Assembly: GCF_003144405.1 (NCBI RefSeq) | Contig: NZ_PENW01000019.1 | Coordinates: 94,271 to 158,270 of the forward strand | Reading direction: 5' to 3' | DNA from: Proteus cibi | GTDB taxonomy: Bacteria > Pseudomonadota > Gammaproteobacteria > Enterobacterales > Enterobacteriaceae | DNA: 64,000 nt | Shown: positions 39,901 through 50,573 of the stretch, piece after piece | Position numbering within the stretch: position 1 is the stretch's first letter | Layout: every line of letters starts with the position of its first letter | Position numbers and translations under genes: made by a program | The notes under the pieces: generated by a model | Databases searched by the model: none | Seen by the model: only the letters and a program-made list of their open reading frames with translations | Told to the model about the DNA's origin: nothing

Positions 39901-40827
39901 CTATGCTCGCTCTGCTAAAAATGATTCGATTTCATGACGCCAAGGAACAGACGATTGCGCACCATGACGTGTAACGGCAATTGCCGCTGCTGCGTGAGCA
40001 AAACGGATAGCCTCAACGGAAGGTTTCCCTTCTAATATTGCAGTGACAAATGCACCGTTAAATGTATCACCAGCAGCAATGGTATCAACAGCATCGACAC
40101 GAAATCCAGGAATTATCATGCCTTTTCCTTGTTCACTAAACCATACACCGCGGCTACCCAACGTGATTAGTACTTGTTTGATACCTTTACGATGTAAAAT
40201 CTCGGCTGCTTTTGCTGCACCCGCTTCATCATGCACAGAAACGCCCGTTAATATTTCGGCTTCTGTCTCATTTGGCGTGATAACATCAATAAAACTCAGA
40301 AATTCATCAGATAAAGCTTGTGCGGGGGCGGGATTTAAAATGACTTTAGTTTGATGTGATTTTGCCAGTTTTGCAGCTTCAAAAACCGTCTCTAACGGTG
40401 ATTCTAATTGCATCAGTAAGGCATCAGCATGCTCTACAACATGATGATATTGCTGAAAATACGTAGGTGTAAGTGCGCCATTCGCACCTGCAACGATGCT
40501 AATTACATTTTCACCTTGTTCATTAACAAGGATCATCGCGACACCAGTTGGTGTCTGCGGAATAATACTAATTGCATCAATATGAATATTATCTGTTTTT
40601 AGTTGAGAGATGATTTCACTGCCAATGGCATCATCACCAACACAAGCAATAAAGGTAATATCGGCGCCACTGCGACCACAAGCAACGGCTTGATTTGCAC
40701 CTTTACCGCCAAAGGCTATTTTATATTGATGACCAATAATGGTTTCACCAGGTTTTGGAAATTGTGAAATATTCATAATGTGGTCAACATTGATGCTACC
40801 TAGAACAGCAAGGCGAGGTGTTGTCAT
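39901..40827 (-). CDS. rbsK: Ribokinase
   Basis: A 308-residue PfkB-family kinase that phosphorylates D-ribose to ribose 5-phosphate. Motifs are [26 protein letters not shown] (first signature) and [14 protein letters not shown] (second signature with the catalytic Asp). It lies between rbsB and rbsR. Confidence 0.97.
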   Translation of the reverse strand: MTTPRLAVLGSINVDHIMNISQFPKPGETIIGHQYKIAFGGKGANQAVACGRSGADITFIACVGDDAIGSEIISQLKTDNIHIDAISIIPQTPTGVAMILVNEQGENVISIVAGANGALTPTYFQQYHHVVEHADALLMQLESPLETVFEAAKLAKSHQTKVILNPAPAQALSDEFLSFIDVITPNETEAEILTGVSVHDEAGAAKAAEILHRKGIKQVLITLGSRGVWFSEQGKGMIIPGFRVDAVDTIAAGDTFNGAFVTAILEGKPSVEAIRFAHAAAAIAVTRHGAQSSVPWRHEIESFLAERA

Positions 40828-40867
40828 AGCCTTTATCCTTGTGAAAACGTGTTTTAATGATTAAAGC

Positions 40868-40895
40868 TACCACGGAGCAATATCACTCCGTGGTA
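40868..40895 (-). other. Intercistronic hairpin between rbsB and rbsK
   Basis: TACCACGGAG (40868-40877) pairs perfectly with CTCCGTGGTA (40886-40895). It lies just past rbsB, the most strongly expressed cistron of such operons, and could shield the rbsB message from 3' decay. The minus-strand tract after it is not T-rich enough for clear termination. Confidence 0.65.
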
Positions 40896-40905
40896 TTTAT
40901 TATTG

Positions 40906-41796
40906 TTATTTTTTAATAACTAATTCGAGCTCGACAGGGATTGTTGCATCCACTTTCTCGCCTTTGAGGATTTTATCTGCAGTTTGAATGCCGATAATAC
41001 CAATTTGATCTGGGCGTTGAGCAATGGTTGCCCCTAACATGCCACGGTTTACCGCTTTGATCCCATCATCTGTACCGTCGAAACCAATGACTAATACATC
41101 AGTACGACCCGCCGTTTGTAATGCACGTAATGCACCTAATGCCATTTCATCATTTTGTGCAAAAACAGCTTGAACCGCAGGATACGCAGTTAACAGATTT
41201 TGCATCACGTTAAGCCCTTTTGTACGGTCAAAATCAGCGGGCTGGCTTGCAAGTACATTCAGCTTATGGGCATCAACGGCTTGTTTAAAGCCTTCACCTC
41301 GTTCACGAGATGCCGATGTCCCTGTGATCCCTTCTAGCTGAATGACTTTGGCGTCATTAGCTACTTTATCGGCAATATAATCCCCCGCCATTTTGCCACC
41401 AAGGCGGTTATCTGAAGCGACGTGGCTGACAACTTCACCTTTGTTTGCAACACGGTCTAAGGTGATCACTGGAATTTTTGCTTTATTGGCTAAAATAACC
41501 GCATTACCCACAGCATCTGAATCTGTTGGGTTAATCAGCATTAAGCGTGTACCTTTCACGGTGAGATCTTGCACGTTAGCAAGCTCTTTAGCTGGGTTGT
41601 CCATAGAATCTAGAACAACAAGGTCGTAACCTAATCTATTTGCTTCTTTCTGTGCACTGTCTTTCATGGTGACAAAGAAAGGATTGTTAAGTGTTGAGAT
41701 AACAAGCGCGATTGATTCTTTTGCAAATGCATTGGCGCTGATTGTGGCGCTTAATGCAACAACAGAAAGAAGTGTCGCCATTTTTTTTAGTTTCAT
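40906..41796 (-). CDS. rbsB: Ribose ABC transporter, periplasmic binding protein
   Basis: A 296-residue periplasmic receptor for ribose, also a chemotaxis ligand carrier in E. coli. A signal peptide ([25 protein letters not shown]) precedes the mature start [16 protein letters not shown]. The two-lobe fold shows in [31 protein letters not shown] and [15 protein letters not shown]. The length equals E. coli RbsB. Confidence 0.97.
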   Translation of the reverse strand: MKLKKMATLLSVVALSATISANAFAKESIALVISTLNNPFFVTMKDSAQKEANRLGYDLVVLDSMDNPAKELANVQDLTVKGTRLMLINPTDSDAVGNAVILANKAKIPVITLDRVANKGEVVSHVASDNRLGGKMAGDYIADKVANDAKVIQLEGITGTSASRERGEGFKQAVDAHKLNVLASQPADFDRTKGLNVMQNLLTAYPAVQAVFAQNDEMALGALRALQTAGRTDVLVIGFDGTDDGIKAVNRGMLGATIAQRPDQIGIIGIQTADKILKGEKVDATIPVELELVIKK

Positions 41797-41838
41797 AATA
41801 TAAGTTCCTGTCGGGGTTCGGATTAAGAGAATAGAGCG

Positions 41839-42804
41839 TTATTTTTTGTTATCTACCAAAACAGCAAGTAAGATGACCACCGCTTTTACTATCATTTGAT
41901 AGTTTGATGATATTCCTAATAAATTCAGTGCATTGTTTAAGAAGCCCAGAATAAGTGCACCAATTAATGTACCGATAATACGACCTTTACCACCCGCAAG
42001 ACTGGTGCCACCAAGAACAACGGCGGCGATCGCATCTAGCTCATAACCATTGCCTGCCATTGGTTGTGCTGATGAAAGTCGAGCAACTTCAATGACACTC
42101 GCAAGGGCGGCTAATAAACCACATAATGAATAAACGATGATTTTGATTTTATCGACGCTAATGCCTGATAAGCGTGTGGCTGATTCATTCCCCCCTAGTG
42201 CGTAGATGTAGCGACCTAAACGGGTGTGATGTAATAAATACCATGCACTCAAAAAGACAATCATCATGAGCCAAATGGGGGTTGGAATACCAAATGGGCG
42301 ACCAATACCAAACCAACTAAACAGATCAGCATTATCGCTAAATCCGGTATTAATTGGGCTACCGTCTGTATAGACACGAGTAACACCGCGTAGTAATAAC
42401 ATCATGACTAACGTAGCAATAAAGGCTTGCACTTTACCTTTAGCAACGATAATCCCGGTAACACCACCAATGGCTGCACCTAATGCTAATGCCCCAACAA
42501 CAGCAACAAGCGCATTAACATCTGCACCCACCATAGAAGCAGCAACGGCACCTGTTAATGCAAGTAATGAACCAACAGAAAGATCTATGCCTGATGTTAA
42601 AATAACCAGTGTCATTCCAACCGCCATAATGGCGTTAACCGATGTTTGTTGGAGGATGTTGAAAATATTGTTTAAAGTAAAGAAGTTAGGACTGAGTGTA
42701 GAAACTACAATAATCAAAAGTAGCAATGCAATCAGTGATTTTTGCTCTAATAGCCAAGCTTTTGAGAACCAACGTTTTGACGCTGGCATTGAATTTGTGC
42801 TCAT
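41839..42804 (-). CDS. rbsC: Ribose ABC transporter, permease
   Basis: A 321-residue inner-membrane permease of the BPD_transp_2 family, with about eight to ten hydrophobic helices (for example SLIALLLLIIVVSTLSPNFF). The conserved cytoplasmic loop GGNESATRLSGISVDKIK docks on RbsA. It is one base from rbsA, so the two are translationally coupled. Confidence 0.97.
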   Translation of the reverse strand: MSTNSMPASKRWFSKAWLLEQKSLIALLLLIIVVSTLSPNFFTLNNIFNILQQTSVNAIMAVGMTLVILTSGIDLSVGSLLALTGAVAASMVGADVNALVAVVGALALGAAIGGVTGIIVAKGKVQAFIATLVMMLLLRGVTRVYTDGSPINTGFSDNADLFSWFGIGRPFGIPTPIWLMMIVFLSAWYLLHHTRLGRYIYALGGNESATRLSGISVDKIKIIVYSLCGLLAALASVIEVARLSSAQPMAGNGYELDAIAAVVLGGTSLAGGKGRIIGTLIGALILGFLNNALNLLGISSNYQMIVKAVVILLAVLVDNKK

Positions 42805-42805
42805 A

Positions 42806-44314
42806 TCAAACTCCTACTTGAGCGTCATATTGCTTACCAACAGCCGCTGCCATTAGCATTTCTTGTGTGACATTGTGAGCGGAAAACTCACCACTAATAC
42901 GACCTTCATGCATAACCAAAATACGGTCACTCATTCCCATTACCTCAGGCATTTCAGAAGAAATTAAGATGATGCTTAATCCTTCTTGTTTAAATTTATT
43001 AATTAGCTGATAAATTTCTTTTTTAGCGCCCACATCAACGCCACGGGTGGGTTCATCAAGAATAAGTACTTTTGGGCGAGTCATTAGGCCTCTTGCGATA
43101 GCCACTTTTTGTTGATTTCCCCCAGATAAAAAGCCAATAGTTTGATCCATTGAAGGGGTTTTTATATTGAATAATTTAATAAAATCACCGACAGTGAGTT
43201 GCTCTTCTTTGTGATTAAGAATGCCCATGCCACGGCTAAAATAGCGAAGTGCAGTCAGAGACATATTCTCTTTTACTGACATGCCAAGCACTAAACCATC
43301 ACGCTTTCTATCTTCAGAGATGTAAACGATGCCTTGTTCCAATCCTTCAACCGGTTTTTTGATTTGGCAGGGTTTGCCATCTAACTCAACGGTGCCATTA
43401 GTTTTGGGTAATGCGCCGTAGATGATTTTCATTAACTCAGTACGACCCGCTCCCATTAACCCTGAAATGCCAAGAATTTCGCTTTCATGTAATGAGAAAC
43501 TGACATCGTGAACATCTTCGCCACTGAGGTTAATGACGTTCAGTTTGGTTTTGCCTTGAGGGATATTAATACGAGGGTATTGGTCTTCTAATTTACGACC
43601 TACCATCATTTCAATCAGCGTGTCTTCTTTTAATGAGGCGACAGGTTTTTCACCAATAAACTGACCATCTCGCAGTACAGTCACATCATCGCAGATCTCA
43701 AAGATCTCTTTTAAGCGATGCGAGATATACACAATGCCACAACCTTGATCTCTTAGTTCACGAATAACACTAAATAGTGATTCAGTTTCTGTGTCGGTTA
43801 ATGCATCTGTTGGTTCATCCATAATAATCACTTTGGAACCAAAACTAAGTACCTTGGCGATTTCTACCATTTGCTGATCACCAATCGATAATTCAGACAC
43901 TAAACGGTGGCTACTGTAAGCTAGGTTTAATCGAGCTAATAACTTATCAGCCTCTGCATACATTTTTTTCCAATCGATAGCACCAAAAGCACGAGTAAAC
44001 TCACGACCTAAGAAAATATTTTCTGCGATGGTTAATTCAGGAATAAGGTTAAGTTCTTGGTGAATAATGCCGATCCCTGCTTCTTGTGAAGATTTCGGAC
44101 CACTGAAAGTACAACTTTCACCTTGATAAATGATTTCGCCAGCATCTTTTTTATAGATCCCAGTGAGTACTTTCATCAGTGTTGATTTTCCTGCGCCATT
44201 TTCACCGACTAAAGCCATCACTCGACCGGGGTAAATTCGCAACGTCGCGCCTGATAATGCTTTTACACCAGGAAATGACTTATCAATGTCTTTAAGTTCA
44301 AGTAAAGGTTCCAT
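42806..44314 (-). CDS. rbsA: Ribose ABC transporter, ATPase
   Basis: A 502-residue fused double ATPase. The first half has Walker [10 protein letters not shown], signature [15 protein letters not shown] and Walker [12 protein letters not shown]. The second has a degenerate Walker A ([10 protein letters not shown], normal for this family), signature [15 protein letters not shown] and Walker [13 protein letters not shown]. It drives ribose uptake through RbsC. Confidence 0.97.
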   Translation of the reverse strand: MEPLLELKDIDKSFPGVKALSGATLRIYPGRVMALVGENGAGKSTLMKVLTGIYKKDAGEIIYQGESCTFSGPKSSQEAGIGIIHQELNLIPELTIAENIFLGREFTRAFGAIDWKKMYAEADKLLARLNLAYSSHRLVSELSIGDQQMVEIAKVLSFGSKVIIMDEPTDALTDTETESLFSVIRELRDQGCGIVYISHRLKEIFEICDDVTVLRDGQFIGEKPVASLKEDTLIEMMVGRKLEDQYPRINIPQGKTKLNVINLSGEDVHDVSFSLHESEILGISGLMGAGRTELMKIIYGALPKTNGTVELDGKPCQIKKPVEGLEQGIVYISEDRKRDGLVLGMSVKENMSLTALRYFSRGMGILNHKEEQLTVGDFIKLFNIKTPSMDQTIGFLSGGNQQKVAIARGLMTRPKVLILDEPTRGVDVGAKKEIYQLINKFKQEGLSIILISSEMPEVMGMSDRILVMHEGRISGEFSAHNVTQEMLMAAAVGKQYDAQVGV

Positions 44315-44321
44315 ATTGTCC

Positions 44322-44741
44322 TCAGAAAGTCACACCAGAAAACAACACAATATTGGCATAAGGCGTACATTCACCAGTTCTAATAACCGCTTTATTTTCA
44401 GTAAGTTGCTTTTTTAATGCTTCATGTGAAACAGACATTATTTGAATAGGCTTCTTTTGCTCTTGTTCTAATAAATGGAGATAAGAGATGATTTCATTAA
44501 AAAGAGAGGGATTGATGGTTTTAATTTCTTCCGCCAGCATGACGGCTTCAACTTGCATCTCATGAGTGATTGTTTGCAATACGGACATAAAGTCCGGAAT
44601 ACCTTGAGTGAGAGCAAGATCAATACGTTCAACAGAGGAGGGAATAGGTAATCCGGCATCTGCAATAGTGATTTTGTCAGTGTGTCCTAAACGTGAAATG
44701 AGACTCGAAATAGGACTATTAAGTAATACACCTTTTTTCAT
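44322..44741 (-). CDS. rbsD: D-ribose pyranase
   Basis: A 139-residue mutarotase that converts beta-pyranose to beta-furanose ribose, the form used by ribokinase. Family features are [34 protein letters not shown] (the catalytic His in LGHTD) and a C-terminal [16 protein letters not shown]. It is the first gene of the operon, seven bases ahead of rbsA. The palindromic operator overlaps its leader. Confidence 0.97.
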   Translation of the reverse strand: MKKGVLLNSPISSLISRLGHTDKITIADAGLPIPSSVERIDLALTQGIPDFMSVLQTITHEMQVEAVMLAEEIKTINPSLFNEIISYLHLLEQEQKKPIQIMSVSHEALKKQLTENKAVIRTGECTPYANIVLFSGVTF

Positions 44742-44752
44742 GTTTCCTCCTC

Positions 44753-44768
44753 AGCGAAACGTTTCGCT
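44753..44768. promoter_or_regulatory. RbsR operator 1
   Basis: AGCGAAACGTTTCGCT is a perfect 16-base palindrome with the LacI/GalR-type centre, 12 bases upstream of rbsD and touching its ribosome-binding region. Confidence 0.85.
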
Positions 44769-44831
44769 ATCTATATAGTAGAAAAGAAAGACGGGAAAAC
44801 AAGTTTGATTTATTCATATTGTGAGCATGAT

Positions 44832-44843
44832 CGAAACGTTTCG
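44832..44843. promoter_or_regulatory. RbsR operator 2
   Basis: CGAAACGTTTCG repeats the 12-base core of operator 1. The centres are 77 bases apart, roughly seven helical turns, which would suit DNA looping by dimer pairs or simple double occupancy. A TTGTCA on the minus strand (44849-44844) next to it may be a -35 element. Confidence 0.75.
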
Positions 44844-45040
44844 TTGACAAACAAAAAGAAAGAAAAATCTAACTAATTGAATAAATTAACGCTGAATGGA
44901 TTCAAGAAAGAAAGTGATTGTTTTCATCGGGTTTCATAAAAATGTGATGATGGACAAGATTATAATGGCGGTGGAAATAAGAGGTGTGAAAGCCTCAATC
45001 AGTATATAAAAGTAGATAAATCTGCGTCTAGAAAAAGACA
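44844..45040. other. Upstream region of the rbs operon
   Basis: No gene is seen in this part of the 350-base gap between rbsD and dxs. AGTGA (44913-44917), six bases, TCATC (44924-44928) is a weak CRP-like site at a plausible distance upstream of the rbs promoter; catabolite control of rbs is known in E. coli, but this match is only moderate. Confidence 0.35.
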
Positions 45041-45071
45041 TTAACCTCTCCTGTGGTTAATTAGGAGAGGT
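45041..45071 (-). terminator. Terminator after dxs with two exclusive stems
   Basis: ACCTCTCC (45044-45051) can pair with GGAGAGGT (45064-45071). Alternatively TTAACC (45041-45046) can pair with GGTTAA (45055-45060); the two cannot form together. On the minus strand the downstream tract includes a T-run (TTTTTC). Confidence 0.6.
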
Positions 45072-45092
45072 CTTTTAATCACGTTAATTCAA

Positions 45093-46958
45093 TTAATTAG
45101 CTTGGTAAGCTTTAATTGATTTTTCAATACCGTCTGCATCTAATCCTAAGTCAGTTCTGATCTCTTCTTGTCCACCTTGTGGTACAAACAGATCAGGTAT
45201 ACCTAAGTTCAAGACGGGGATTAAGCAACGCTCTTGCATGAGTAGCTCATTAACACCACTACCCGCACCACCCATAATGGCATTCTCTTCTAGTGTTACC
45301 AACATATCATGCTGTTCAGCTAGAGAAAGAATAAGTGATTTATCAAGAGGCTTGATAAAACGCATATCAGCTACCGTTGCATCCAATTTTTCAGCGACTT
45401 CTAACGCTTCTGGTAGTAATGTGCCAAAGTTTAGGATTGCAATACCTTTGCCTTGGCGACGAATAATACCTTTACCCATAGGTAGGGGACTCAGTGGTTG
45501 CAATTGCGCACCAATACTAGAGCCTCTTGGATAGCGTACGGCAACAGGACCATCTTGATAGTGATATCCGGTATGAAGCATTTGGCGACACTCATTTTCA
45601 TCACTTGGCGCCATAATGATCATATTAGGAATGCAACGTAAGAATGAGAGATCAAAAGCACCTTGGTGAGTTTGACCATCTGCTCCCACAATACCACCAC
45701 GATCAATAGCAAATAAAACAGGTAGTTTTTGAATGGCAATGTCGTGGATCACTTGGTCGTAAGCGCGTTGTAAGAATGTTGAGTAGATCGCAACAATTGG
45801 CTTATAACCACCAATGGCTAAACCTGCTGCAAAGGTAACGGCATGTTGTTCTGCGATCGCAACATCAAAGTATTGTGATGGGTATTCTTTAGAGAAACGC
45901 ACCATACCAGAACCTTCGCGCATAGCCGGGGTAATTGCCATGAGTTTCGGATCGGTTGAGGCTTCTTCACATAGCCAGTCACCAAAAATTTTGGAAAAGG
46001 TCGGTCGTGCATTTGGGCTTTTAGGTAATGTACCTGCTTGTGGATCAAACTTAGGTACAGCGTGCCAGCTAATAGGATCACGCTCCGCAGGGGCATAACC
46101 ACGACCTTTTTTAGTCATAATATGCAGAAGCTGAGGGCCTTTTAGATCACGCATATTGGCGAGTGTTTGTACTAACGCAATAACATCATGACCATCAACT
46201 GGGCCGATATAGTTGAAGCCCAACTCTTCAAACATGGTGCCTGGAACAACCATGCCTTTAATATGTTCTTCAGTCTTTTTCAGTAATTCTTTAATGGGGG
46301 GAATACCAGAAAAGACCTTTTTTCCACCTTCACGTAAGGTGGTATACAGTTTGCCAGATAACAATTGTGCAAGGTGATTATTCAATGCACCAACGTTTTC
46401 TGAAATTGACATCTCGTTGTCATTAAGTACAACAAGCATATCGGGTTCAATATCCCCTGCGTGATTCATTGCTTCAAAAGCCATACCCGCAGTAATTGCA
46501 CCATCACCAATGACACAAACTGTTTTTCTATTTAGCTTTTCTTGCTCAGCAGCAACAGCCATACCTAAACCTGCACTGATAGAGGTTGAAGAGTGACCGA
46601 CACAAAGTTTGTCGTACTCACTCTCTTCTCGCCAAGGGAAGGGATGTAACCCATTTTTTTGACGGATAGTATCAATGCGGTCACGGCGACCCGTTAAGAT
46701 CTTATGAGGATAGGCTTGATGACCAACATCCCAGATCAGGTTATCAAAAGGGGTTTTATAAACGTAATGAAGAGCAACCGTTAACTCAATAGCACCTAAA
46801 CCTGAGGCGAAGTGACCACTTGAGCGGCTGACACTGTTAAGAAGAAATAGCCTTAGCTCATCACAGAGTTTAGGTAAACTCTCTTTTGGTAATAGGCGCA
46901 AATCTTCTGGTGTTTCAACCAACGCCAATGTGGGATATTTTTCGATATCAATGCTCAT
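45093..46958 (-). CDS. dxs: 1-deoxy-D-xylulose-5-phosphate synthase
   Basis: A 621-residue thiamine-diphosphate enzyme that starts the MEP isoprenoid route from pyruvate and glyceraldehyde 3-phosphate. Markers are [16 protein letters not shown], the ThDP motif [18 protein letters not shown] (about residue 152), [33 protein letters not shown] (catalytic Glu) and [16 protein letters not shown]. It follows ispA and xseB in the order xseB-ispA-dxs, as in E. coli. Confidence 0.98.
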   Translation of the reverse strand: MSIDIEKYPTLALVETPEDLRLLPKESLPKLCDELRLFLLNSVSRSSGHFASGLGAIELTVALHYVYKTPFDNLIWDVGHQAYPHKILTGRRDRIDTIRQKNGLHPFPWREESEYDKLCVGHSSTSISAGLGMAVAAEQEKLNRKTVCVIGDGAITAGMAFEAMNHAGDIEPDMLVVLNDNEMSISENVGALNNHLAQLLSGKLYTTLREGGKKVFSGIPPIKELLKKTEEHIKGMVVPGTMFEELGFNYIGPVDGHDVIALVQTLANMRDLKGPQLLHIMTKKGRGYAPAERDPISWHAVPKFDPQAGTLPKSPNARPTFSKIFGDWLCEEASTDPKLMAITPAMREGSGMVRFSKEYPSQYFDVAIAEQHAVTFAAGLAIGGYKPIVAIYSTFLQRAYDQVIHDIAIQKLPVLFAIDRGGIVGADGQTHQGAFDLSFLRCIPNMIIMAPSDENECRQMLHTGYHYQDGPVAVRYPRGSSIGAQLQPLSPLPMGKGIIRRQGKGIAILNFGTLLPEALEVAEKLDATVADMRFIKPLDKSLILSLAEQHDMLVTLEENAIMGGAGSGVNELLMQERCLIPVLNLGIPDLFVPQGGQEEIRTDLGLDADGIEKSIKAYQAN

Positions 46959-47024
46959 GTGATGCCTATTAATTAATCACTTGTAATAGGGAAAGAACAG
47001 GTAAGCTGCTCTCTTTATTTTTTA

Positions 47025-47948
47025 TTAGTTTTTCCGTTCGACGATAAAACTCGCTAATTGTTTAAGCGTGGTCGTATCGTACTCGTATTGCTCAAGAAAC
47101 GCTAAGGCATCCAGTGCTTCGTTATACAATTCCTGTGCTTTCTTTTGAGCTTGCTCTAATCCAAGGAGTGCTGGGTATGTACTTTTCCCCGACTCTTGGT
47201 CGCTACCTTGACGTTTTCCAGTTTCTTCAGTACTGCCAATAACATCTAAAATGTCATCTTGTACTTGAAATGCAAGGCCAATAGAGTGGGCATATTTATC
47301 GAGTGCGGGTAAGACATCATGGCCTTTTGAACCCGCACTAAATGCGCCTAATCGAACAGCTGCACGAATTAATGCACCTGTTTTGTGTAAATGGATTTTT
47401 TCAAGAGAGACAAGGTCAATTGATTTATCTTCCGCTTCAAGATCAAGTGCTTGACCGCCACACATCCCTGCAAGTCCGCTGGCTGTTGCCAATTCAGCAA
47501 TCATTGCAACGCGATCGGCGATTGCCACATCAGGCATTGGATTTTTTGCTAAGATCTCAAAAGCGAGAGTTTGTAATGCATCACCCGCTAAAATTGCATT
47601 GGCTTCACCAAATTCAATATGACATGTTGGCTTACCACGACGTAAATCATCGTCATCCATTGCAGGTAAATCATCATGAATAAGAGAATAAGCGTGAATA
47701 CATTCTACGGCAGCAGCTGGTGCATCAAGGTTAAGTGCGGGGACGTTAAACATTTCACCCACGGCATAAACAAGGAAAGGACGTAAGCGTTTTCCACCTA
47801 AAAGAGCACCATAATGCATGGCTTTACCTAGAGGCATGTCGGTAAATGGTAACGCGGATAGCGCTTGGTTTAATGCATCATCAACACGTTGGTGGGCGGA
47901 ATCTAATTTATGACGGAACGCATCCGTACTTGAAGTTGCGTTACTCAA
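47025..47948 (-). CDS. ispA: Farnesyl diphosphate synthase
   Basis: A 307-residue all-alpha prenyltransferase that builds farnesyl diphosphate. The two Asp-rich motifs are HDDLPAMDDDDLRRGKPT and FQVQDDILDVIG, with GGKRLRPFLVYAVG and KTGALIRAAVRLGA between them. It starts directly after the xseB stop (adjacent bases), so translation is coupled. Confidence 0.97.
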   Translation of the reverse strand: MSNATSSTDAFRHKLDSAHQRVDDALNQALSALPFTDMPLGKAMHYGALLGGKRLRPFLVYAVGEMFNVPALNLDAPAAAVECIHAYSLIHDDLPAMDDDDLRRGKPTCHIEFGEANAILAGDALQTLAFEILAKNPMPDVAIADRVAMIAELATASGLAGMCGGQALDLEAEDKSIDLVSLEKIHLHKTGALIRAAVRLGAFSAGSKGHDVLPALDKYAHSIGLAFQVQDDILDVIGSTEETGKRQGSDQESGKSTYPALLGLEQAQKKAQELYNEALDALAFLEQYEYDTTTLKQLASFIVERKN

Positions 47949-48212
47949 TTATTCTGCCTCTTGGATAAAATCATCAGGAGTTGCATTATCGTCTTCTTTT
48001 AGAAGAATACGGACACGCTGTTCAGCGTCTTGTAATGTTTTTTGTCCAACACGGGCGAGACGAACGCCATGTTCAAACTCATTAAGCGCTTCTTCTAAAG
48101 GGAGTTCACCGGATTCTAAACGGTTTACGATTTGCTCAAGTTCTTGCATAGACGCTTCAAAACTTGGTGCTTGTGCGATGTCTTCGTTAATTGGTGTCGT
48201 TTTCTTAGCCAT
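47949..48212 (-). CDS. xseB: Exodeoxyribonuclease VII small subunit
   Basis: An 87-residue helical protein that binds the XseA large subunit. The family core is [41 protein letters not shown]. It is divergent from thiI across 201 bases. Confidence 0.97.
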   Translation of the reverse strand: MAKKTTPINEDIAQAPSFEASMQELEQIVNRLESGELPLEEALNEFEHGVRLARVGQKTLQDAEQRVRILLKEDDNATPDDFIQEAE

Positions 48213-48413
48213 AATATTTTTGATAATAAAGCATGTTAGCGCTGAATAATAGCGATCATCTTACTACAAATGAGAAGAAAATTTCTTATTCAGTCGATGA
48301 TTTTTGCGGGTGAGCCCTAAATATTGGTGATATACTTTGTGACTTTTATAAACTCCAGTCAATTTACATCACTGTAGTTTATGTTTCTACTTAATAACCT
48401 ATGACCATTGACT

Positions 48414-49865
48414 ATGAAGTTTATTATTAAATTATTCCCCGAAATTACGATCAAAAGCCAATCAGTTCGTATACGTTTTATCAAAATTCTCACTAGCAAT
48501 ATTCGTAATGTACTGAATACATTAGGTGATGAAATCACCGTTGTCCGCAACTGGGATAACATTGTTGTTGTTAGTAAAGATGAAAGCAAAAGTGAAGCAG
48601 TATGTGATGCATTAACACGTATTCCTGGTATTCATCACTTTTTACAAGTAGAAGAGCATCCGTATACTGATTTACACAATATTTTCGAGCAAACTTTTGC
48701 AGCATTTAAGCATTTAGTTGAAAACAAAACATTTTGTGTTCGAGCCAAACGTCGTGGTAAGCATAGTTTTACTTCAAATGAAGTTGAACGTTATGTTGGT
48801 GGTGGTTTTAACCAACATGTTGAAAGCGCAAAAGTGAAATTAACGCGTCCAGATGTCACCATTAATTTAGAAATTGAAGACGACAAGCTTATTTTAGTGA
48901 ATGCTCGCTATGAAGGTATTGGCGGCTTCCCAATCGGCACACAGGAAGATGTTTTATCCCTGATCTCTGGTGGTTATGATTCAGGTGTATCGAGCTATAT
49001 GTTAATGCGCCGAGGTAGTCGAGTTCACTATTGTTTCTTTAATTTAGGTGGCTCTGCACACGAAATTGGTGTTAAACAGGTTGCGCATTATTTATGGAAT
49101 CGCTTTGGTCGTTCTCATAAAGTACATTTCGTGGCAGTTGATTTTGAGCCAGTTGTTGCAGAAATCTTAGAAAAAATCGATGATGGCCAAATGGGCGTTG
49201 TACTAAAACGTATGATGGTACGTGCAGCATCCCGTGTTGCTGAACGTTATGGTGTTCAGGCGATTGTAACAGGCGAAGCATTAGGTCAAGTTTCTAGTCA
49301 AACTTTAACTAACTTACGTTTAATTGATAATGCAACGGATACGTTAATTTTACGTCCTCTTATTACGCATGATAAAGAGAACATTATCAATATCGCACGT
49401 CAAATTGGAACTGAAGATTTTGCTCGCACAATGCCAGAATTCTGTGGCGTCATTTCAAAAAGCCCAACAGTGAAAGCGGTTAAAGCGAAGATTGAAGCGG
49501 AAGAAGAGAAATTTGATTTTTCTATTCTTGATAGCGTTGTTGAAAATGCCAAGAATATGGATATTCGCCGTATTGCAGAAGAAACCGTACAGCAAGTGAC
49601 TGAAGTTGAGATGGTCTCTGAATTTGGCGCTAACGATGTGATTTTGGATATCCGCTCACCGGAAGAGCAAGAGACTTCACCATTAAAGATAGACGGTATT
49701 GATGTTAAAGAATTACCTTTCTATAAATTAAGCACTCAGTTTGGTGATTTGGATAAAGCCAAAACCTATTTGCTCTATTGTGATCGCGGAATGATGAGTC
49801 GTTTACAAGCACTGTATTTGCGTGAGCAAGGATTTGAAAACGTAAAAGTATATCGTAAAAAATAG
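48414..49865 (+). CDS. thiI: tRNA 4-thiouridine synthase / thiamine sulfur carrier ThiI
   Basis: A 483-residue enzyme. The N-terminal ferredoxin-like and THUMP domains ([26 protein letters not shown]) bind tRNA. The PP-loop [15 protein letters not shown] adenylates U8. The C-terminal rhodanese domain (about 400-483) carries the persulfide Cys in [11 protein letters not shown]. It serves both 4-thiouridine in tRNA and sulfur transfer for thiazole synthesis. ATG 48414 gives [11 protein letters not shown] as in E. coli; a TTG at 48408 is in frame but unnecessary. Confidence 0.98.
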   Translation: MKFIIKLFPEITIKSQSVRIRFIKILTSNIRNVLNTLGDEITVVRNWDNIVVVSKDESKSEAVCDALTRIPGIHHFLQVEEHPYTDLHNIFEQTFAAFKHLVENKTFCVRAKRRGKHSFTSNEVERYVGGGFNQHVESAKVKLTRPDVTINLEIEDDKLILVNARYEGIGGFPIGTQEDVLSLISGGYDSGVSSYMLMRRGSRVHYCFFNLGGSAHEIGVKQVAHYLWNRFGRSHKVHFVAVDFEPVVAEILEKIDDGQMGVVLKRMMVRAASRVAERYGVQAIVTGEALGQVSSQTLTNLRLIDNATDTLILRPLITHDKENIINIARQIGTEDFARTMPEFCGVISKSPTVKAVKAKIEAEEEKFDFSILDSVVENAKNMDIRRIAEETVQQVTEVEMVSEFGANDVILDIRSPEEQETSPLKIDGIDVKELPFYKLSTQFGDLDKAKTYLLYCDRGMMSRLQALYLREQGFENVKVYRKK

Positions 49866-49893
49866 TGCGATAATCTTTCGTTATCAGGAAGAA

Positions 49894-49950
49894 AAAAGCC
49901 ACTATATTGAATGGTTCTAACATATTAGACTGCTCAATATAGTGGCTTTT
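49894..49950. terminator. Bidirectional terminator between thiI and yajL
   Basis: A 17-base perfect inverted repeat (49894-49910 and 49934-49950), starting AAAAGCCACTATA and ending TATAGTGGCTTTT, with a small TCTAA/TTAGA stem inside. It serves both convergent genes. Confidence 0.92.
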
Positions 49951-49955
49951 ATTAT

Positions 49956-50573
49956 CTACCTATCCCCAAATCCAGTAAACTCATCTTGGTAATTATAAAT
50001 ACCGGGTGGTAATACAAGTTGTTTGGCAACATCGGCAGCCGCTTCTTTACCTTTTAAACGCTCAATAATTTTTAATGCGAAATCGATAGATGTTGCGGGT
50101 GCTTGGCTAGTAATTAAGTTAACTCTTTCATCATAATAGACGCGGTAATCAACCCATTTTTTGGGTGATATTTTATCTTTTAATGCAGGAAAGCCCGTCA
50201 TATTCCCGATGGGAAAAATATTGTGAGATTCAAGGATCATTGCGGGTGCTGCACAGATAGCGGCGACAAGTTTATTTTCACTATGCATACGACGTACTTT
50301 TTCAACGACTAAAGGGCTATCTCTTAAGGTTTCTGTGCCTTGTAATCCACCGGGTAGAATAATAACGTCATAGTGATGATCGACAACACGAACTAACGGG
50401 GCATCTGCGACAAGTTTTATGCCTCGTGAACATGTAATAATTAGTTCATCAACATCATCTTCTGCACTTGCAAGCACGACATTAATCCCAGCCCTTACCA
50501 GCAAATCTGCGGTAGTAACGACTTCGGTTTCTTCACTTCCATTAGCTAGGCAGATGAGTGCTGATATGGTCAT
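49956..50573 (-). CDS. yajL: DJ-1/PfpI-family protein YajL
   Basis: A 205-residue oxidative-stress chaperone and deglycase-like protein, homologous to human DJ-1. The reactive Cys lies in the nucleophile elbow VAAICAAPA, with Glu in [11 protein letters not shown]. It starts at ATG 50573, inside the last 32 bases of panE in a different frame, so the genes overlap. A frame open from 50678 lies wholly in panE sequence and is not the real N-terminus. Confidence 0.95.
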   Translation of the reverse strand: MTISALICLANGSEETEVVTTADLLVRAGINVVLASAEDDVDELIITCSRGIKLVADAPLVRVVDHHYDVIILPGGLQGTETLRDSPLVVEKVRRMHSENKLVAAICAAPAMILESHNIFPIGNMTGFPALKDKISPKKWVDYRVYYDERVNLITSQAPATSIDFALKIIERLKGKEAAADVAKQLVLPPGIYNYQDEFTGFGDR

